From Heterobilharzia americana (taxonomy: Eukaryota > Platyhelminthes > Trematoda > Strigeidida > Schistosomatidae), in NCBI GenBank assembly GCA_944470555.2, contig OX104132.1, positions 16,439,755 through 16,503,754 of the forward strand: 64,000 nucleotides of DNA. Direction: 5' to 3'. The notes under the pieces were generated by a model. The model was not told the DNA's origin. It made no database searches and saw nothing but the letters and a program-made list of their open reading frames with translations. Positions 23,470 to 35,289 of the stretch are shown piece after piece (within the stretch, counting starts at the first letter, position 1; each line of letters begins with the position of its first letter). The position numbers were made by a program, and so were the translations under genes.

Positions 23470-24249
23470 CAACCGACAGAGGCCAACAGTTCGAATCCGC
23501 TACCTTCCAGAAGCTGATGAATCTGTTGGGATGCAAACGCATCCGCACTACCGCATATCATCCAGCTTCCAATGGTTTGGTGGAGCGATTCCACCGACAC
23601 CTTAAGAGCGCACTAATGGCAGTCGACAATATGAAATGGACTGAGTCTCTGCCGTTGGTTCTTCTCAGCATCCGTTCTACACTCAAGACGGATATACAGT
23701 GTACACCTGCTGAGTTAGTTTACGGTAGTAACTTACGTTTGCCGGGTGAGATGGTCGCTTCAGACTGTAGTGACCCAACTCCTACCGATATCCATGGCTA
23801 TGCTCAAACTCTTAAGTTACACATGCGTCGCCTCCAACCCCATCCACACGGATACAGTGTAGACGGGTGCAGTTGGATAAAAGACTCCAAGATTGCACTC
23901 ACGTCTTTGTGCGTTGTGACGGTGTACGTAAACCCTTACAGCCACCATACGACGGACCTTCAAGGTTCTCAGTAGGAAAGAAAAGTTTTTCGTCATTGAC
24001 AGATCTGGACGGCAGGATTCTATAAGTGTCGATCGTTTGAAGGCAGCTTATATAGAGGACGACCCACCTTCCTCTACACCGACACAACTAGAAAAACCCT
24101 TGCCGCCAGACTCCCAAACAGACTCGTTTAGTCGCGCGTACCCTGAACCTTCTAAAAGAGCCACGTCTAGTAACACTGATCCAGTACCCTCTACACGTGC
24201 TGGGAGGCGTGTACATTGGCCCAAGCGATACGCCGATTTCGTTAATTAG
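23410..24249 (+). pseudogene. Integrase core and C-terminal region of the LTR element
   Basis: The segment carries TTDRGQQFES and TAYHPASNGLVERFHR, the middle and last parts of the DDE core, then the C-terminal DNA-binding region. Near 23850 and again near 23970-24037 the reading moves frame. The final piece (24037-24249) contains DRLKAAYIEDDPPS-like sequence and ends TAG after RYADFVN. This is the usual end of pol in trematode Gypsy elements of this type. Confidence 0.8.
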
Positions 24250-24864
24250 CCCCAGCGCAACTTCACACTTGGTGAATTCGGAGTTTCAACTACTTTGTCG
24301 TGGCATACACTTCAATGCGTTTTCATATCTAAAGTTTTCACAAGTCTTGTTCACTACTTTGCAAACAGTTTTTTTTCAAAAAAAGAAAAACCAAAAATAC
24401 AATTTAAATTTCAAAAACTTTTTTTGGTTGGTTATTATTTTTTTTCTACTACTCCCACTTCGAATTGTTTGGTTTTTCTTTTCTTTTTCTTTTCTTTTCT
24501 TTTCTTCTTGCAGAACCTAGAAAATGCGTTGAAAATTGGATACAATTGGCCGCTGACGATGCTACTTGGATCGTTCTTCGGTTCTCTTTGTACCAATTTC
24601 CCCCTGTACACTCCCCGGTAGATTAAGAAGCAATAGGGAAAAGTAGACGGAGGCTTTGGGTCACCTTCCACCACTGCGAGAAGGGTTGCGTCTAGACGCA
24701 AAGTTATCTTACCTCGTAGGTGTGCATAGTTGCACTAGCTTCGGAGACCCACACGTCACCTACTCCATCACCAATATGGAAAGGTGTTGCGTGTCCGCCT
24801 CGCAGTCGCCTCCTAGGATCGAAGGTTGCCGGTATCCCAACAACCTTCTAGGAGGGGGATAACC
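24250..24864 (+). other. 3' untranslated part of the LTR element with polypurine tract
   Basis: About 600 bases with A- and T-rich runs (24370-24500), then a GC-richer segment. AGGAGGGGGA (24850-24859) five bases before the 3' LTR is the expected polypurine tract. Confidence 0.7.
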
Positions 24865-25295
24865 TGTAGTGCACCTTCCTGGCACCAAAATATAACTAGG
24901 GCTAAAATAAATAGTTTAAATTAACTAAATAAATCTCTAGCTTGCCTCCGGATGCTTAGGGTGTTTTAAGTTTTGTTTTAACGAGCATGCATCCGAGCAG
25001 GCTTGGACGCCATTTTCGCGCTCCATTGTGCTGATCACCACGCACGTACTCCGAGTCCCTAGTTCAGCCTTACAAGCCAGATAAGTTGATTAAACTTTTC
25101 TCTCATTCATTACTATTACATTTACTTTAATTAAATACATAGCTCCTTCAAATACATTGCGTATCAGTTCTTTTGATTTGTGTTTTGTTATCAGTACTTA
25201 CACGTTAGGTAAAGTACTGGTTAAGCAGGTACTAGAGCACATCAAGTTAAGTAGGGTTGATCAAAAGTTACGGAATTGTAACACGCATCCCTACA
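24865..25295 (+). repeat. 3' LTR
   Basis: TGTAGTGCACC...CATCCCTACA, 431 bases, about 98 per cent identical to the 5' LTR. Confidence 0.92.
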
Positions 25296-26691
25296 ACCTC
25301 ATGATATCTTCATGTTGCAACTATCTACAATTTCGGTGGGGAAAAAACAAAAACAGGTGTAGTTTGTTTACCTTTCAGTTTTAATGCCTGGCAAGTTGCT
25401 AGTTTACCCCCAATGTTCTCTTAACCTTTGAGAGTGCCTCTCATTAGTAATAATAATAATCATAATAAGTTATTCCTCAATTTACAGGTGCACATCAGTT
25501 TTTGCAGATACAGTTGTGACAGTTAATGGTGGAAAATCTTCGGTAGTATTTCAAAACTTTTTTACCACCTCCTTTTTATCCCAGGTGGTCAGTTGGAGCA
25601 TATCCTTCCGAAAGCTCATCAGTTAGCAGAGCAAAAAGTGTCTTAAGTTAGGACTAGGCCTGACAGACCTTGGTCAATGGGGGAACACCTTAGCCATAGC
25701 GAGGAGGCCCACTCTCGGGAACCACGCTGTTTAGTCATCACGCACGGGATTCTCGAGTACTTAAGCACTTATACTACTGAACTTATCCCCGACATAAATT
25801 AGTGGAAATATGTTGCCCAAAAATTCCAGGTCGATGTGAGGGCCGAAAAAATTTACCGCCTTCCAAGGCCGGCTCAGCTCTTGACCATTCGTGCTCCCAA
25901 GCTGCTCCAAGCAACTCTCGATTCTCCGTACAAAGTCAGATCTAATCTGGAATCCTAGGATAGTGAATCTTATGCGTTGCCCAGAGAAACTAAGATAAGA
26001 CAGTGCGGACCCAGGGGACGGAGGCGGACCGAGGGGTGATGCGATCACTTTTCATTGGCCGATCCACATAGAACGATGGAGCGGTTGGACGATTAGCAAG
26101 GGCTTTTATCTACCTTGTCCTACACTGTAAAATCCTACACAGGTTTTCAATCAAGCAAATTAGTAGGTGTAGTAGCCTTTGGTTCCGTCACGCTATTAAA
26201 AAGCTTACTGAAGCAGACCCTCTAAAGGCCGAAAGCACATTCTTAACTCAGCCTGCTTCCAAGATTTCCGGCCTTCATGCTGTCATTGTCTGTACCTACA
26301 GTATTGTGAGTGGCCTGCGTTCCAGGATGCCAGGGTTAAGGTCATTGGTTGGGGTTAGCCCCAGCATGGCTTTCTGTGAGACATGGCTCACAAATAATAC
26401 AAAAGACGAGAAAATCCGTCGGGAGAGCCTAGCCCAATCCTGAAGGATGGATCGGAGGATCCAGGAGGTGGTGTTATTCTTTGCGCCTGTCCTCGCCTAA
26501 GAGCCCATGAGATTCACTCTCATAAAATTGATACCAAAGATGTTCTTTGGTGTAGCATTAAGTGCTACGGAGGTCCGTATTTGTTTGTAGTCTTACACTA
26601 ACCTCCTGAAGATACTATCAACTTAAATAAAATGTTGACATAATACATTAGAGGAGTTAAATTTTGAGGGAGTTGTGGAGATTCGGAATTA

Positions 26692-26842
26692 TTTCAAGTT
26701 GTTATTCATCGTAGACTGACATCGGTTGGAGGAACAGAGGAAACCTGGGAACACTGGATAGCTGTTTCGTCCTAGTATGGGACTTCTCAGCAGTGCACAC
26801 CCACGACCCCACCAGCAGGAATGGAACCCGCGACCTTCAGGT
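26692..26842 (-). mobile_element. Hammerhead SINE, left copy of fold-back pair
   Basis: Inverted copy of 26884-27034; paired coordinates sum to 53726. It has a tRNA-like B box (GGTCGCGGGTTCCA on the minus strand). Its hammerhead core reads CTGAGAA (26784-26790), with A at the invariant G8 position, so cleavage should be lost although stem II and GAAA are kept. Confidence 0.75.
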
Positions 26843-26883
26843 TCCGCGGCCAGCGAGTAACCATTGAGCCATTGAACCACTGA

Positions 26884-27034
26884 ACCTAAAGGTCGCGGGT
26901 TCGATTTCTGCTAATGGGGTCGTGGGTGCGCACTGCTGAGGAGTCCCATACTAGGACGAAACAGCTATCCAGTGCTCCCAGGTTTCCTCTGTTCCTCCAA
27001 CTGATGTCAGTCTACGATGAATAACGACTTGAAA
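26884..27034 (+). mobile_element. Hammerhead SINE, right copy of fold-back pair
   Basis: A tRNA-related SINE resembling the schistosome SM-alpha family. It has a Pol III B-box-like GGTCGCGGGTTCGATTTC (26891-26908), then a hammerhead ribozyme (26930-26975), then a tail ending GATGAATAACGACTTGAAA. The 12-base direct repeat ACATTAGAGGAG flanks the pair at 26645-26656 and 27034-27045 and may be a target duplication. Confidence 0.78.
26930..26975 (+). ncRNA. Hammerhead ribozyme, complete core
   Basis: Stem I is GCACTG (26930-26935) pairing with CAGTGC (26970-26975). The core CTGAGGA (26936-26942) fits CUGANGA. Stem II is GTCC...GGAC (26943-26957), followed by GAAA (26958-26961). ATC (26967-26969) sits just before the second stem I strand, which predicts cleavage after position 26969. 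Stem III is very short, as in minimal type I hammerheads of retroelements, so activity may be weak. In SM-alpha SINEs this ribozyme self-cleaves multimeric transcripts. Confidence 0.8.
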
Positions 27035-29589
27035 CATTAGAGGAGCTCTGGAACTGAACCTTCCACATGTCCTCATTATGAGGGATTTCAACTTTCTTCA
27101 ACTCTGCCGCTGAACGTCCATCTGCTGATTTAGAGGACCTTCGGGAATTATTGTTGGAAAAGTTGACTAAAAGTGTCATTCAGTGCACTCCTTGGGGGTT
27201 TGATGTTAGGGCTTTTCGACTACAGTATATCTTTACGAATCAGTTCATCGAGGTAACCAACCAAGATTTCCTTGGACCTCTTGGACTGGGTGACCAATCA
27301 GTTATTTCCTTCAGTATTTCCAAATCTAAACCACCTGCTCTCGATCACTTGTTAGTCAGGAATCACAGTAGAACTGATTTTGAAAGGGTTCGGCAAGATC
27401 TAGAAGGTTCTGCTTGTTTAAATTGTAACGACCTACAGGATCTGAATGCCAAATGGGATCCGTTGAAGTACTGTAAATAATAACGCTCCTCTGGTTCCAA
27501 GAAGAACCAAAACGTTTTGCTCCTGGCTTAAGCCCAGCATGCGTAGAAGTATATGGTGTAAACTGCCATCTTGGAACCAACAGAGGGTCGATAATAAATC
27601 TGTTGACTGGCTAAATTACAAAGATATCGGTAATAGACGTGCGACAAAAATCAGAACTAACAGAATAAAATACCGGGCACAAGTGTGTGGGAATCATGGG
27701 ACGCCATACTCGCTGGCGAAACAGAAGAGTCACAGTTCACTCAGCATGCGGGAGTCCGGTAGTTTAGAGAACCTCCACACTGACTCGGAGGTAGCAAACT
27801 TAATGGCTCATAAATTTCAAAACAACTTTTGCTGGTTGGGGCCGACAGCCGCGCATCTGTTGGACACCCGTATCTTAGAGGGGCCAAGCCATCTAGAGCT
27901 TTAATCTTTTATATGTTAAAGAGTTCGAATCCACATAAGTCTCTAAAAATCAACAAGGTTCATCCGGGAGCACTCAGAGTGTGCTGAAGTTCTGAGTGCC
28001 TCACTTGCAAGCCTATTCAAATGCTCGTTTCTGGAAGGCAGGTTACCCTCTGATTGAGAACGGGTGGCTGACGTTCCAGTGTGTAAAGGTGAAAACAAAC
28101 TGCCTGCCTCTAACTGAAGACTGATCTCCCTGACCTCTCTAGTTGTGAAGATCATGAAGAGAATAATGAATGACTCATTTCGGGATCACTTACTTAGGGA
28201 ACCAGTCTTAAACGACTATCAGCGTGGTTATTTACCTGTAAGGTCACGTAATACCAACCTGTTGATAGCTTGAAATAGCTGCACTCTCTCCGCTGGGCAG
28301 AAAAAGCCCACTTATGTTGGTTTACCTGACTTTCCCAACGCCTTTGAAATGGCAAATCGCGATATCGTATACAAGAGACTTCAACTTATGGGCGTAGATG
28401 GAAGATTACTAATTTGGCTAATAGATTACCTTTACACCAGGTCTGAGTCAGAGTTGACTTCTTTCTATCTAACTGGTTCCCGATGCTTGGTGGTGTACAT
28501 CAAGATTCTGTTCTGGGCCTGCTACTGTTTATTGTTTTTATCAGCCACCTACCAGGAGCTCTCAGTTATCATTCACTGTTATGTGCCGGTGACCTGAAAA
28601 GTTGGAGGGAAATGTAGGTGCCAACAGATGTTCCGGTCCTTCAGGAGGACCTTGCGAATATCCTTAGTTAGATCACAGAAAACCTGCTTCCTCTTAACTC
28701 GAAGAAGTATGGGATAATGATAATTGACAAATACAAACGCAGTCCCAATTCTTACTCTCTGGGTGAAATAAATACCTGTCACTCTAACATGGAAGTAGGT
28801 ATGGCAGTTACACTAAGCGACACATTAGGAGCTTCAGCCCACTGTAGCCCTGCAGCCAACGGGGCCTGTGGAGCCTTGGGGTTTCTTTCGAGAACTTTAG
28901 GGAGTCTAACTTCTCTTTTCATCACGATGAATGAATTGATCTTGAAAAGAATTCGGTCATGATGCCCCATACTTGAAGGAAATAGCCACCCTAGAACGGG
29001 CGCAGGAAGGAGCTACAAAGAAATTGCTCGGGATGCGGTACAAATCTTACCTAGGCAGCTTAGTTGCTCTTAAGCTGCATTCGGTACCCTACCGGAGGAT
29101 CAAAGGGGATATGAACATGATGCATCACATCGCCCATAATTCCCTTCATCCTGGCACAGCCTTCCTGAGCTTTAATCGGAAACACCACCTGAGGAATTGC
29201 CTGTTAAGAATAGAGCATGTGAGAGCACGTAAAAGGATCTGTGCTAGCTCCTTTGCAGTTAGAGTTCGTAAACTTTGAAACCCTGTTCGTTCAACAGTTG
29301 TTACGTCTTCATCTTCTGACACTTTCAAAAAGAGGTTAGACGTACATCATGAGCCTTGCGGCTGTACCGGAGTAGCTTTTCGCTACCTGTAGATGAGGTG
29401 CAGTAATACTACCTTCAGATCAGGTTGGTCAACAATCGATTGTGTCTGTCCCATAATTATGGCCATTCCAAACCCAGAATATACCCCTAATGAGACAGAC
29501 GTATAACCCAAGGAACCGTGGTGCCCTAATTCTACAGCACGAAGTTTGAACACTGAAACTAAAGATATCGCTGAGAAATAGGGAGAAGT

Positions 29590-32500
29590 GGGGGTTTGGA
29601 ACTAGGTATTCGCTTACTTGCAGAAGAAGTATGTACTGGCGTCAAATGAATTTATAAACCTCTGAATGAAACTCATGCCTTTTGACGTAGTGGTGAGCAG
29701 GCTTTATATGGCCGTGGATGTTATCATATCAGGGCTACAGCAACAGTATAGTGGCGTGAGATGGGCTGATATAGTAAACACGGCAAGTTTGTTTTCAGTC
29801 GCCTTATTCTTATTTCCTATTATTTTATCATCGCTCCCGCTTCATTTTAAATTCAAAAATCACCATTGATAGAAGCACATATTTAGATTATGCAGGAAAG
29901 CAGTTAGGAGGGATAACTCTACATAAGCTGAGTGGAAATGATGTTACACAGCAAATTTGTTCATTCTAACCGACGGTACTGTCAGTGAATGCGATGGCTC
30001 AACCATGGTTACGTGACGATAGCTCCATTACACTTTACATTTGTAGAAATAACAGGGCTGTCAAATTTGTGGATGTGCGTGAACTGAAGGAATTTATTCA
30101 GTAGACGTTGGAACTGAAGTGAAAACAAGCAAGTGTGAATACAATGTGGGGGCTTATTCCATAAATTGCCGTACTTTATCATGAACAATCATGACTTACG
30201 TTTAAGGAGGCGTTTGTCGACTGGAACAGTAAACTCATGATTGCGTAGACTGTATGAGAACGTGGGCTTGGAAGTATGAGAACAACGAGCATAAGCAATG
30301 CCACGCAAAAGGCGAAAACCTGGGCTCAGGTTGGGCTTCAGGCTTTCTAGCCAAAGTGGGTCAGTCTTCAATTTCTTGCACCCTCCCTCATAATCTAGTT
30401 GCTCATAACGGTTTGGTACACAGACAGCAAATTTCCTTTGAAAATTCTCAATGCGTATCCTATCCAAAGGATACATGTTGCTGAACATGATTGTGTCACA
30501 TTCAAGTACTGGGCGGATCATTACTTTGAACATAAGCAGCCTGGCCTCAATGATTTGTACGTGTTTAAACAAAAGACCAACTAAGCACCTACATTTGGAT
30601 ACTAGAGATTGGGCATGCTCCGTATATGTCAAGTTCCCAGAATACCTGGCACCTAAATCACATACCGAAACATATAATCGCCAAGGTGTAAACTAATGTT
30701 TGGGTAGGAATTATTAAAAGACAGAATCCCGAATTAACTGGAGTTAAATGACATTTGCCATATTTAACTCAAAGCAAGCAAATTAGTTGGGTCATCCTGT
30801 ATTTCTTCAAAACCGTAACCTGATGATCAGTAAGGGAAGCTATATACAATTTTTATGTCATCAGCAAGCAGGTACACCTTGCTCCTAATCTTATTGCATC
30901 AGGAATATCATTTGCGTTAAGCGGGAAGAGTAAGTGCCCCAGCACACTACCTTGAATGACACGGCTCAAAATAGTGTATGGGGAGAAATAGACGCGAATG
31001 AACTTTACTATTTGAGTACGCTGTCTAAGGAACGAGCTTATCCACGATAATGACGGATAAATGATTCAAAAAGATTCAAGCTTCAGAACTAGACGATAAC
31101 AAGGTACTTCACCAAACGCTTTTTGGAGTCAAACAATACAGCAATTAAGAAAAAGCCCTCATCACCTAATCCAGTAGGCAAGTACTGGGTGAACGGCCTC
31201 TTAGAAAACCACGCAGCATAAAGGGGAGTAAATGATGCACGACCATATGACCAGTAATTTCTTGCACAGCCATCTTCCCCATAATACGGATGACTTTGGG
31301 TGCATTACTTAATGGGAAGTGGTTTTGAATATTGACGTTGAGCCAGATCTACATGTGGGAGATATGTATGATGGCTTCCAGCCGTCAGGGTGGCATACCT
31401 CAGCAAGGGATATCGAAAACAGCTTCCTGAGGGCCACTGATATGTCATCACTACCCCTCTTTAGGAGAACAGATGGGATTTCATCGGGTCGGGCAGTGTA
31501 TGAGTGAAGTGAAGCAGCCACACTAGCTATCTTTTGCTGCGTAAAGGAGACACTGCCTAGCAAATAGTGTGGTGGAATGGGTGTTTGTACGTCCAGTACA
31601 CCATCTTCATGTGTGATGGAGCCCATGGAATGATTACTAAACAGCTCGTAGATGTTACTTGGGTCATCACGGAAAAATGTCGCCATGGATGATCGGATTC
31701 TTGTGAATCACTCTTGTTAAGTTTCAGTGAGGTCGTAGAATTCCCACTAAAGATTGGACGTTGCCTGTCACTTCGCTGTTTGATTGCTTTCAGTAACCTA
31801 GTTGATTCTACGTTTTGACGGGCAATTTTCAATGAATGAATAACTGCATAAGTATTTTATCTTCAGTTTATGAATTTAACATGAGAGAAACCGTTTTACA
31901 GGCGTCGCCAAACGGATAGTGGTAGAGAAACTCAATAGATTTGAGCAGTGTTGAATGGTACAGAAGGGAGGACATTAAACTCTATCATAATACGATATGT
32001 CAGAAAGTTATGAAAATAGCAGGAAAATATCACTTTACAGTACATACACATTGTTCTGAGTTTGGATCGCCCCTGCTCACATTTCTTTTTTCCCACAAAA
32101 GTGGTATCAAATCCCCACAAAATCTGGTGTTTCCGTTCCGAGTGGATGACATGATTGACTCGTTTGTGAAATCCAGTGTTCCTTCAGATGACCGTCTACT
32201 TTAACAGCAATTCTTGTGTTCATAGCTCTTTCCACCAACAATAACTTACTTCAATGATTTCAGGAACACGTATCCTTATAGTAATTTAATCCAGGTGAAT
32301 AGGTAAGTCCAAACATTTCCCACTCTTCGAGTGCTCTCTTTGCCAGGAACTCAGCTTGGAAAATTTGAAATATTTGTCACCATACCAGTAACCAAGCTTC
32401 AGAAGGACTGTCGTTCAACAGTGGCGGATTTACACATGTGGAAGTTCACAGATTTCACGTTGAAGTATGCAGCGTTGTCAAGGAGATACAATGGCTATTA

Positions 32501-34700
32501 ACTGACTCCTGTCAGGTGGATTCATACGGGACAAAGTACTAGATAAGTACTAGATAATGAGATAGAAGACGAAACGTTTTAAGATCGACAGAATTTTCTG
32601 GCATGTTTGCACGTGCTCGTATGAACACTTTCTGGGATGAAATACACTCCCGAATTTTTGATTACTACTGATAATGCAGGAGCACTATGATCGTGGGTTA
32701 CCTTCATTGAAACAAGATCATGGGTTGAACCACTGCCAAAATAAGAACCCCGGTCAAAGCATCTTAAGACGTACTTCATCTCTTCTGAATTAGCCTTTTT
32801 CACAGTGCGTAATTAAGGTTTTTTGATCCGGGAGCTGACTTAGCACTAGGAGGCAGTCGGAAATCACCAAACTGTACTCTGTGATCTCTTCCTTGAAATT
32901 CTGGACAGTGCACTGCGCAGAATTTAATTTCGAGGACAGAATCAGAGAATAGCAAATTCCTGGGTTGCTACTAGCGTCACTCTTTATTGTGTCAGGTGTT
33001 GACCCGCTGTTTGTGAGCGGGAGATGACAGGTTGGCGTAACACCTTTCCTACTGATTTAGCAGCTGTAAGTTAGGACAGGAAGCAGCTGGCCCTAGAACG
33101 TCATCATTTAAACGGCAGAGGGCCTTTTATTGTTTGCAGTTCGAGAAGATTTTGATTTTCCCTATGATCCCAGAGTATGGACGTCTGTCGAAATGAGCCT
33201 TGTAAACCCGCGGTTTTACCCCTGCATTGGAAGAAGAGGGGTGTTTTGTTGGGGGGCCTGTACGGTAGACTTCGTGTGGACAACAGGCTCTCAGTTAGGA
33301 GGTGATATCATTGTACTGGGGTGAGCATATATCGGAGCCGATTGCTATGTAAACGGTTGTGAGGGGAAAACCTGATATTTCTCCCGACCATTGAGGCATT
33401 TGTGTTATAAATATTCCCACACACGTTCCCTTTCTTTTCACTGCTATGGTTTAACGATCCTACCTTTCTGCCGGTTCTAAAGGTGCCGTAGCGCCTGGTG
33501 TCTTACTGGCAGACGTCGTGAATGTGTCTGCGTAGGGGAACGGGATGACAATTCGAATGGTTTTGTAACCTCTAAGTTTAACAGACTGAAAGTAACTATT
33601 TTGAGAATGACTAATTTGTACCTGCGCCATGGGCTTAGGCTGTAAACCTGAACCAAGATTTTTAGGTTTAGATCTCTGAAGCACGGCACTTTGAGACCGT
33701 ACATTGTCAGTACAACCAGAGGTCATCATCGCAGGTGAGAGGTTCAAGTGAGGAAAGGCCTATCAGAATTATTGCATTCGGAGGGTGCAGGTCTTGTTAG
33801 TGCATCCAGCGGGGCCAAGTGCATATCGGATATATCATTACCGTTGCCCTCTAAACCAACAGCATCCGGAAATAAATCTACATAACCGGCAGATATTTTG
33901 CCTCCAGTCTCAGTGGTTACAACCTTGTTGGCAGGTGGAACGATAGCAACTGATGCACAGGCGACGATATGCTCGGTCAGCTTTTGTTGATCACACGAAC
34001 AGCGTTGTCTGTTATAGTGAGCCGAGCCCCGGGCACCGGTATGGTCCGGGTGGTTATTGTCTCGGATGAAGCTCCCAGTGGGACTTCATGAGATTCCACT
34101 CCATGTGTGCATCGTCGACAGTGGGGGAAGGGTCTGGAATCACCCTTACGTTTTCACAGAATTTTAACAGTCTTGCAGATTTCTGTGAACCACAGAAGTG
34201 TCTCACATCACAGAGTGAGTTAAACTAGAATATTGTTAACAGGGGTATTTACTGGTCCCCTCCTCAAGACGCTCAGCTGTGCAAACAGATTCACGCAAGC
34301 CACGGACTCGGAAAAATTCATTTTCAACACTTTTTGATGAAAAACTGTCAGGCATATTGGGGACGATACAGTCGTGCCATGAAGCCAGTCGTTTGCTGAC
34401 TTCAGTGGCCATAAAGTTCACCAATGTTCCACACTTGATAGGAATGTCCATAGATAAGTCTGTTGTGGGATTCACCAGGTAAATCAGGGGTTCACGCTGT
34501 AGATCAGGAGTTGCATCACTGTTGCCCAAGATACTACGCTTGTTCTCGATAGCATCATTATACACGTCATTCATGACGTCTGGCATAGATGTGGGGACCG
34601 CTAGCAAGTACATCATTTGCAGACCCCAGCGACGGATTCGAAACGTTTGGTATCGTAGCTTTATGGATTGGTTTACTTCCAGCAACGGTAACATTATATA
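29590..34700 (-). mobile_element. CR1-like LINE family A, copy 1, minus strand
   Basis: Read 34694 to 29590. ORF1 fragments come first (34694-34236 with NFMATEVSKRLASWHD and IVPNMPD; then 33747-33460). The reverse transcriptase follows (31686-31309 with RPDEIPSVLLK; core around 30860 with LLADD in place of YADD), then the C-terminal region (30632-30189; FKVMIRPVLECDTIMFSNM). The 3' part 29590-29785 matches 42860-43080 of copy 2. The endonuclease expected between ORF1 and reverse transcriptase is missing; 31840-32310 is a different dispersed repeat. Not functional. Confidence 0.65.
31840..32310 (+). repeat. Dispersed repeat, copy 2
   Basis: Similar to 18630-19080. It lies where copy 1 of LINE family A should have its endonuclease, so it either inserted there with a deletion or marks a junction between two elements. 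Confidence 0.6.
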
Positions 34701-35289
34701 TGTTAAGGTTAAAAGGTACAGACAGCAAACAGTGAAAATTTATTGCCTGACAGTAAAACAGCAAGACTAAAACTTGGCTGCAAAACAGAATAGAGTTATT
34801 AGCTATCTGCATACCTCCACTTCAGCTTCAAACTGATGTGTGAAGCAGCAAAATGACATGACTTCCCGTTAGTTAGCAGAGTATACTAAAATTTAGTCGA
34901 TTGTTGTTGAATTTGGATGGTGATGGAAGCCACTGTGATATGCCAACAATAGCTGTGAAAAAAACCGAGCAATTAACAGCAGACAACGTATATACGTGGG
35001 TACGCGAATTTGTGGGCGAAGACTGTGACTAAGTCATAGCCACACTGCCAAAATCCAAAAGCATGAGAAAAACACAAAGGACGTGATGCGCGTCATCATC
35101 AACATCAACGTAAGACCAGTCATCACTGGTCAACGGTTCGAGTTGCCACGGCTCATATCAGTACATCAAGTAAGAGGGCAGTGAAGTGCGTGAAGGAGAT
35201 TAGAGAATTCAGTCAGAATAAACAGAAAGTACCAGGAGAGAGAAAGGAAGAATAACAAAATGGTGAGATTCGGTCTGGCATTAAACTGA

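Larger units (their letters stand above)
19648..25295 (+). mobile_element. Ty3/Gypsy LTR retrotransposon, full length but frameshifted
   Basis: About 5.65 kb with two LTRs of 429 and 431 bases that begin TGTAG and end CTACA. The 4-base target duplication ACCT lies at 19644-19647 and 25296-25299. A primer-binding-site candidate and a polypurine tract are in the right places. The order gag, protease, reverse transcriptase, RNase H, integrase identifies Ty3/Gypsy. The LTRs differ at about seven bases and one 2-base indel, implying fairly recent insertion, yet the coding region has at least five frame changes. It is probably inactive unless the indels are sequencing errors. I have not matched it to a named schistosome element. 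Confidence 0.93.
25780..29420 (+). mobile_element. CR1-like LINE, degraded, plus strand
   Basis: Read across frames, the order is an ORF1 end (VRAEKIYRLPRP, about 25830), the endonuclease start (MAFCETWLTNNT, about 26365) and a GDFN-equivalent MRDFNFL (about 27080). The endonuclease end (LGLGDQSVI, about 27285), a linker (27539-27904) and a damaged reverse transcriptase (27930-28650; FLFISHLPG and CAGDLK at the YADD position) follow. The C-terminal region (28973-29278) has IATLERAQEGATKKLLGMR and IKGDMNMMHHI. Many stops make it inactive. The fold-back SINE pair is inserted in the endonuclease region. The clade call rests on motifs. Confidence 0.7.
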
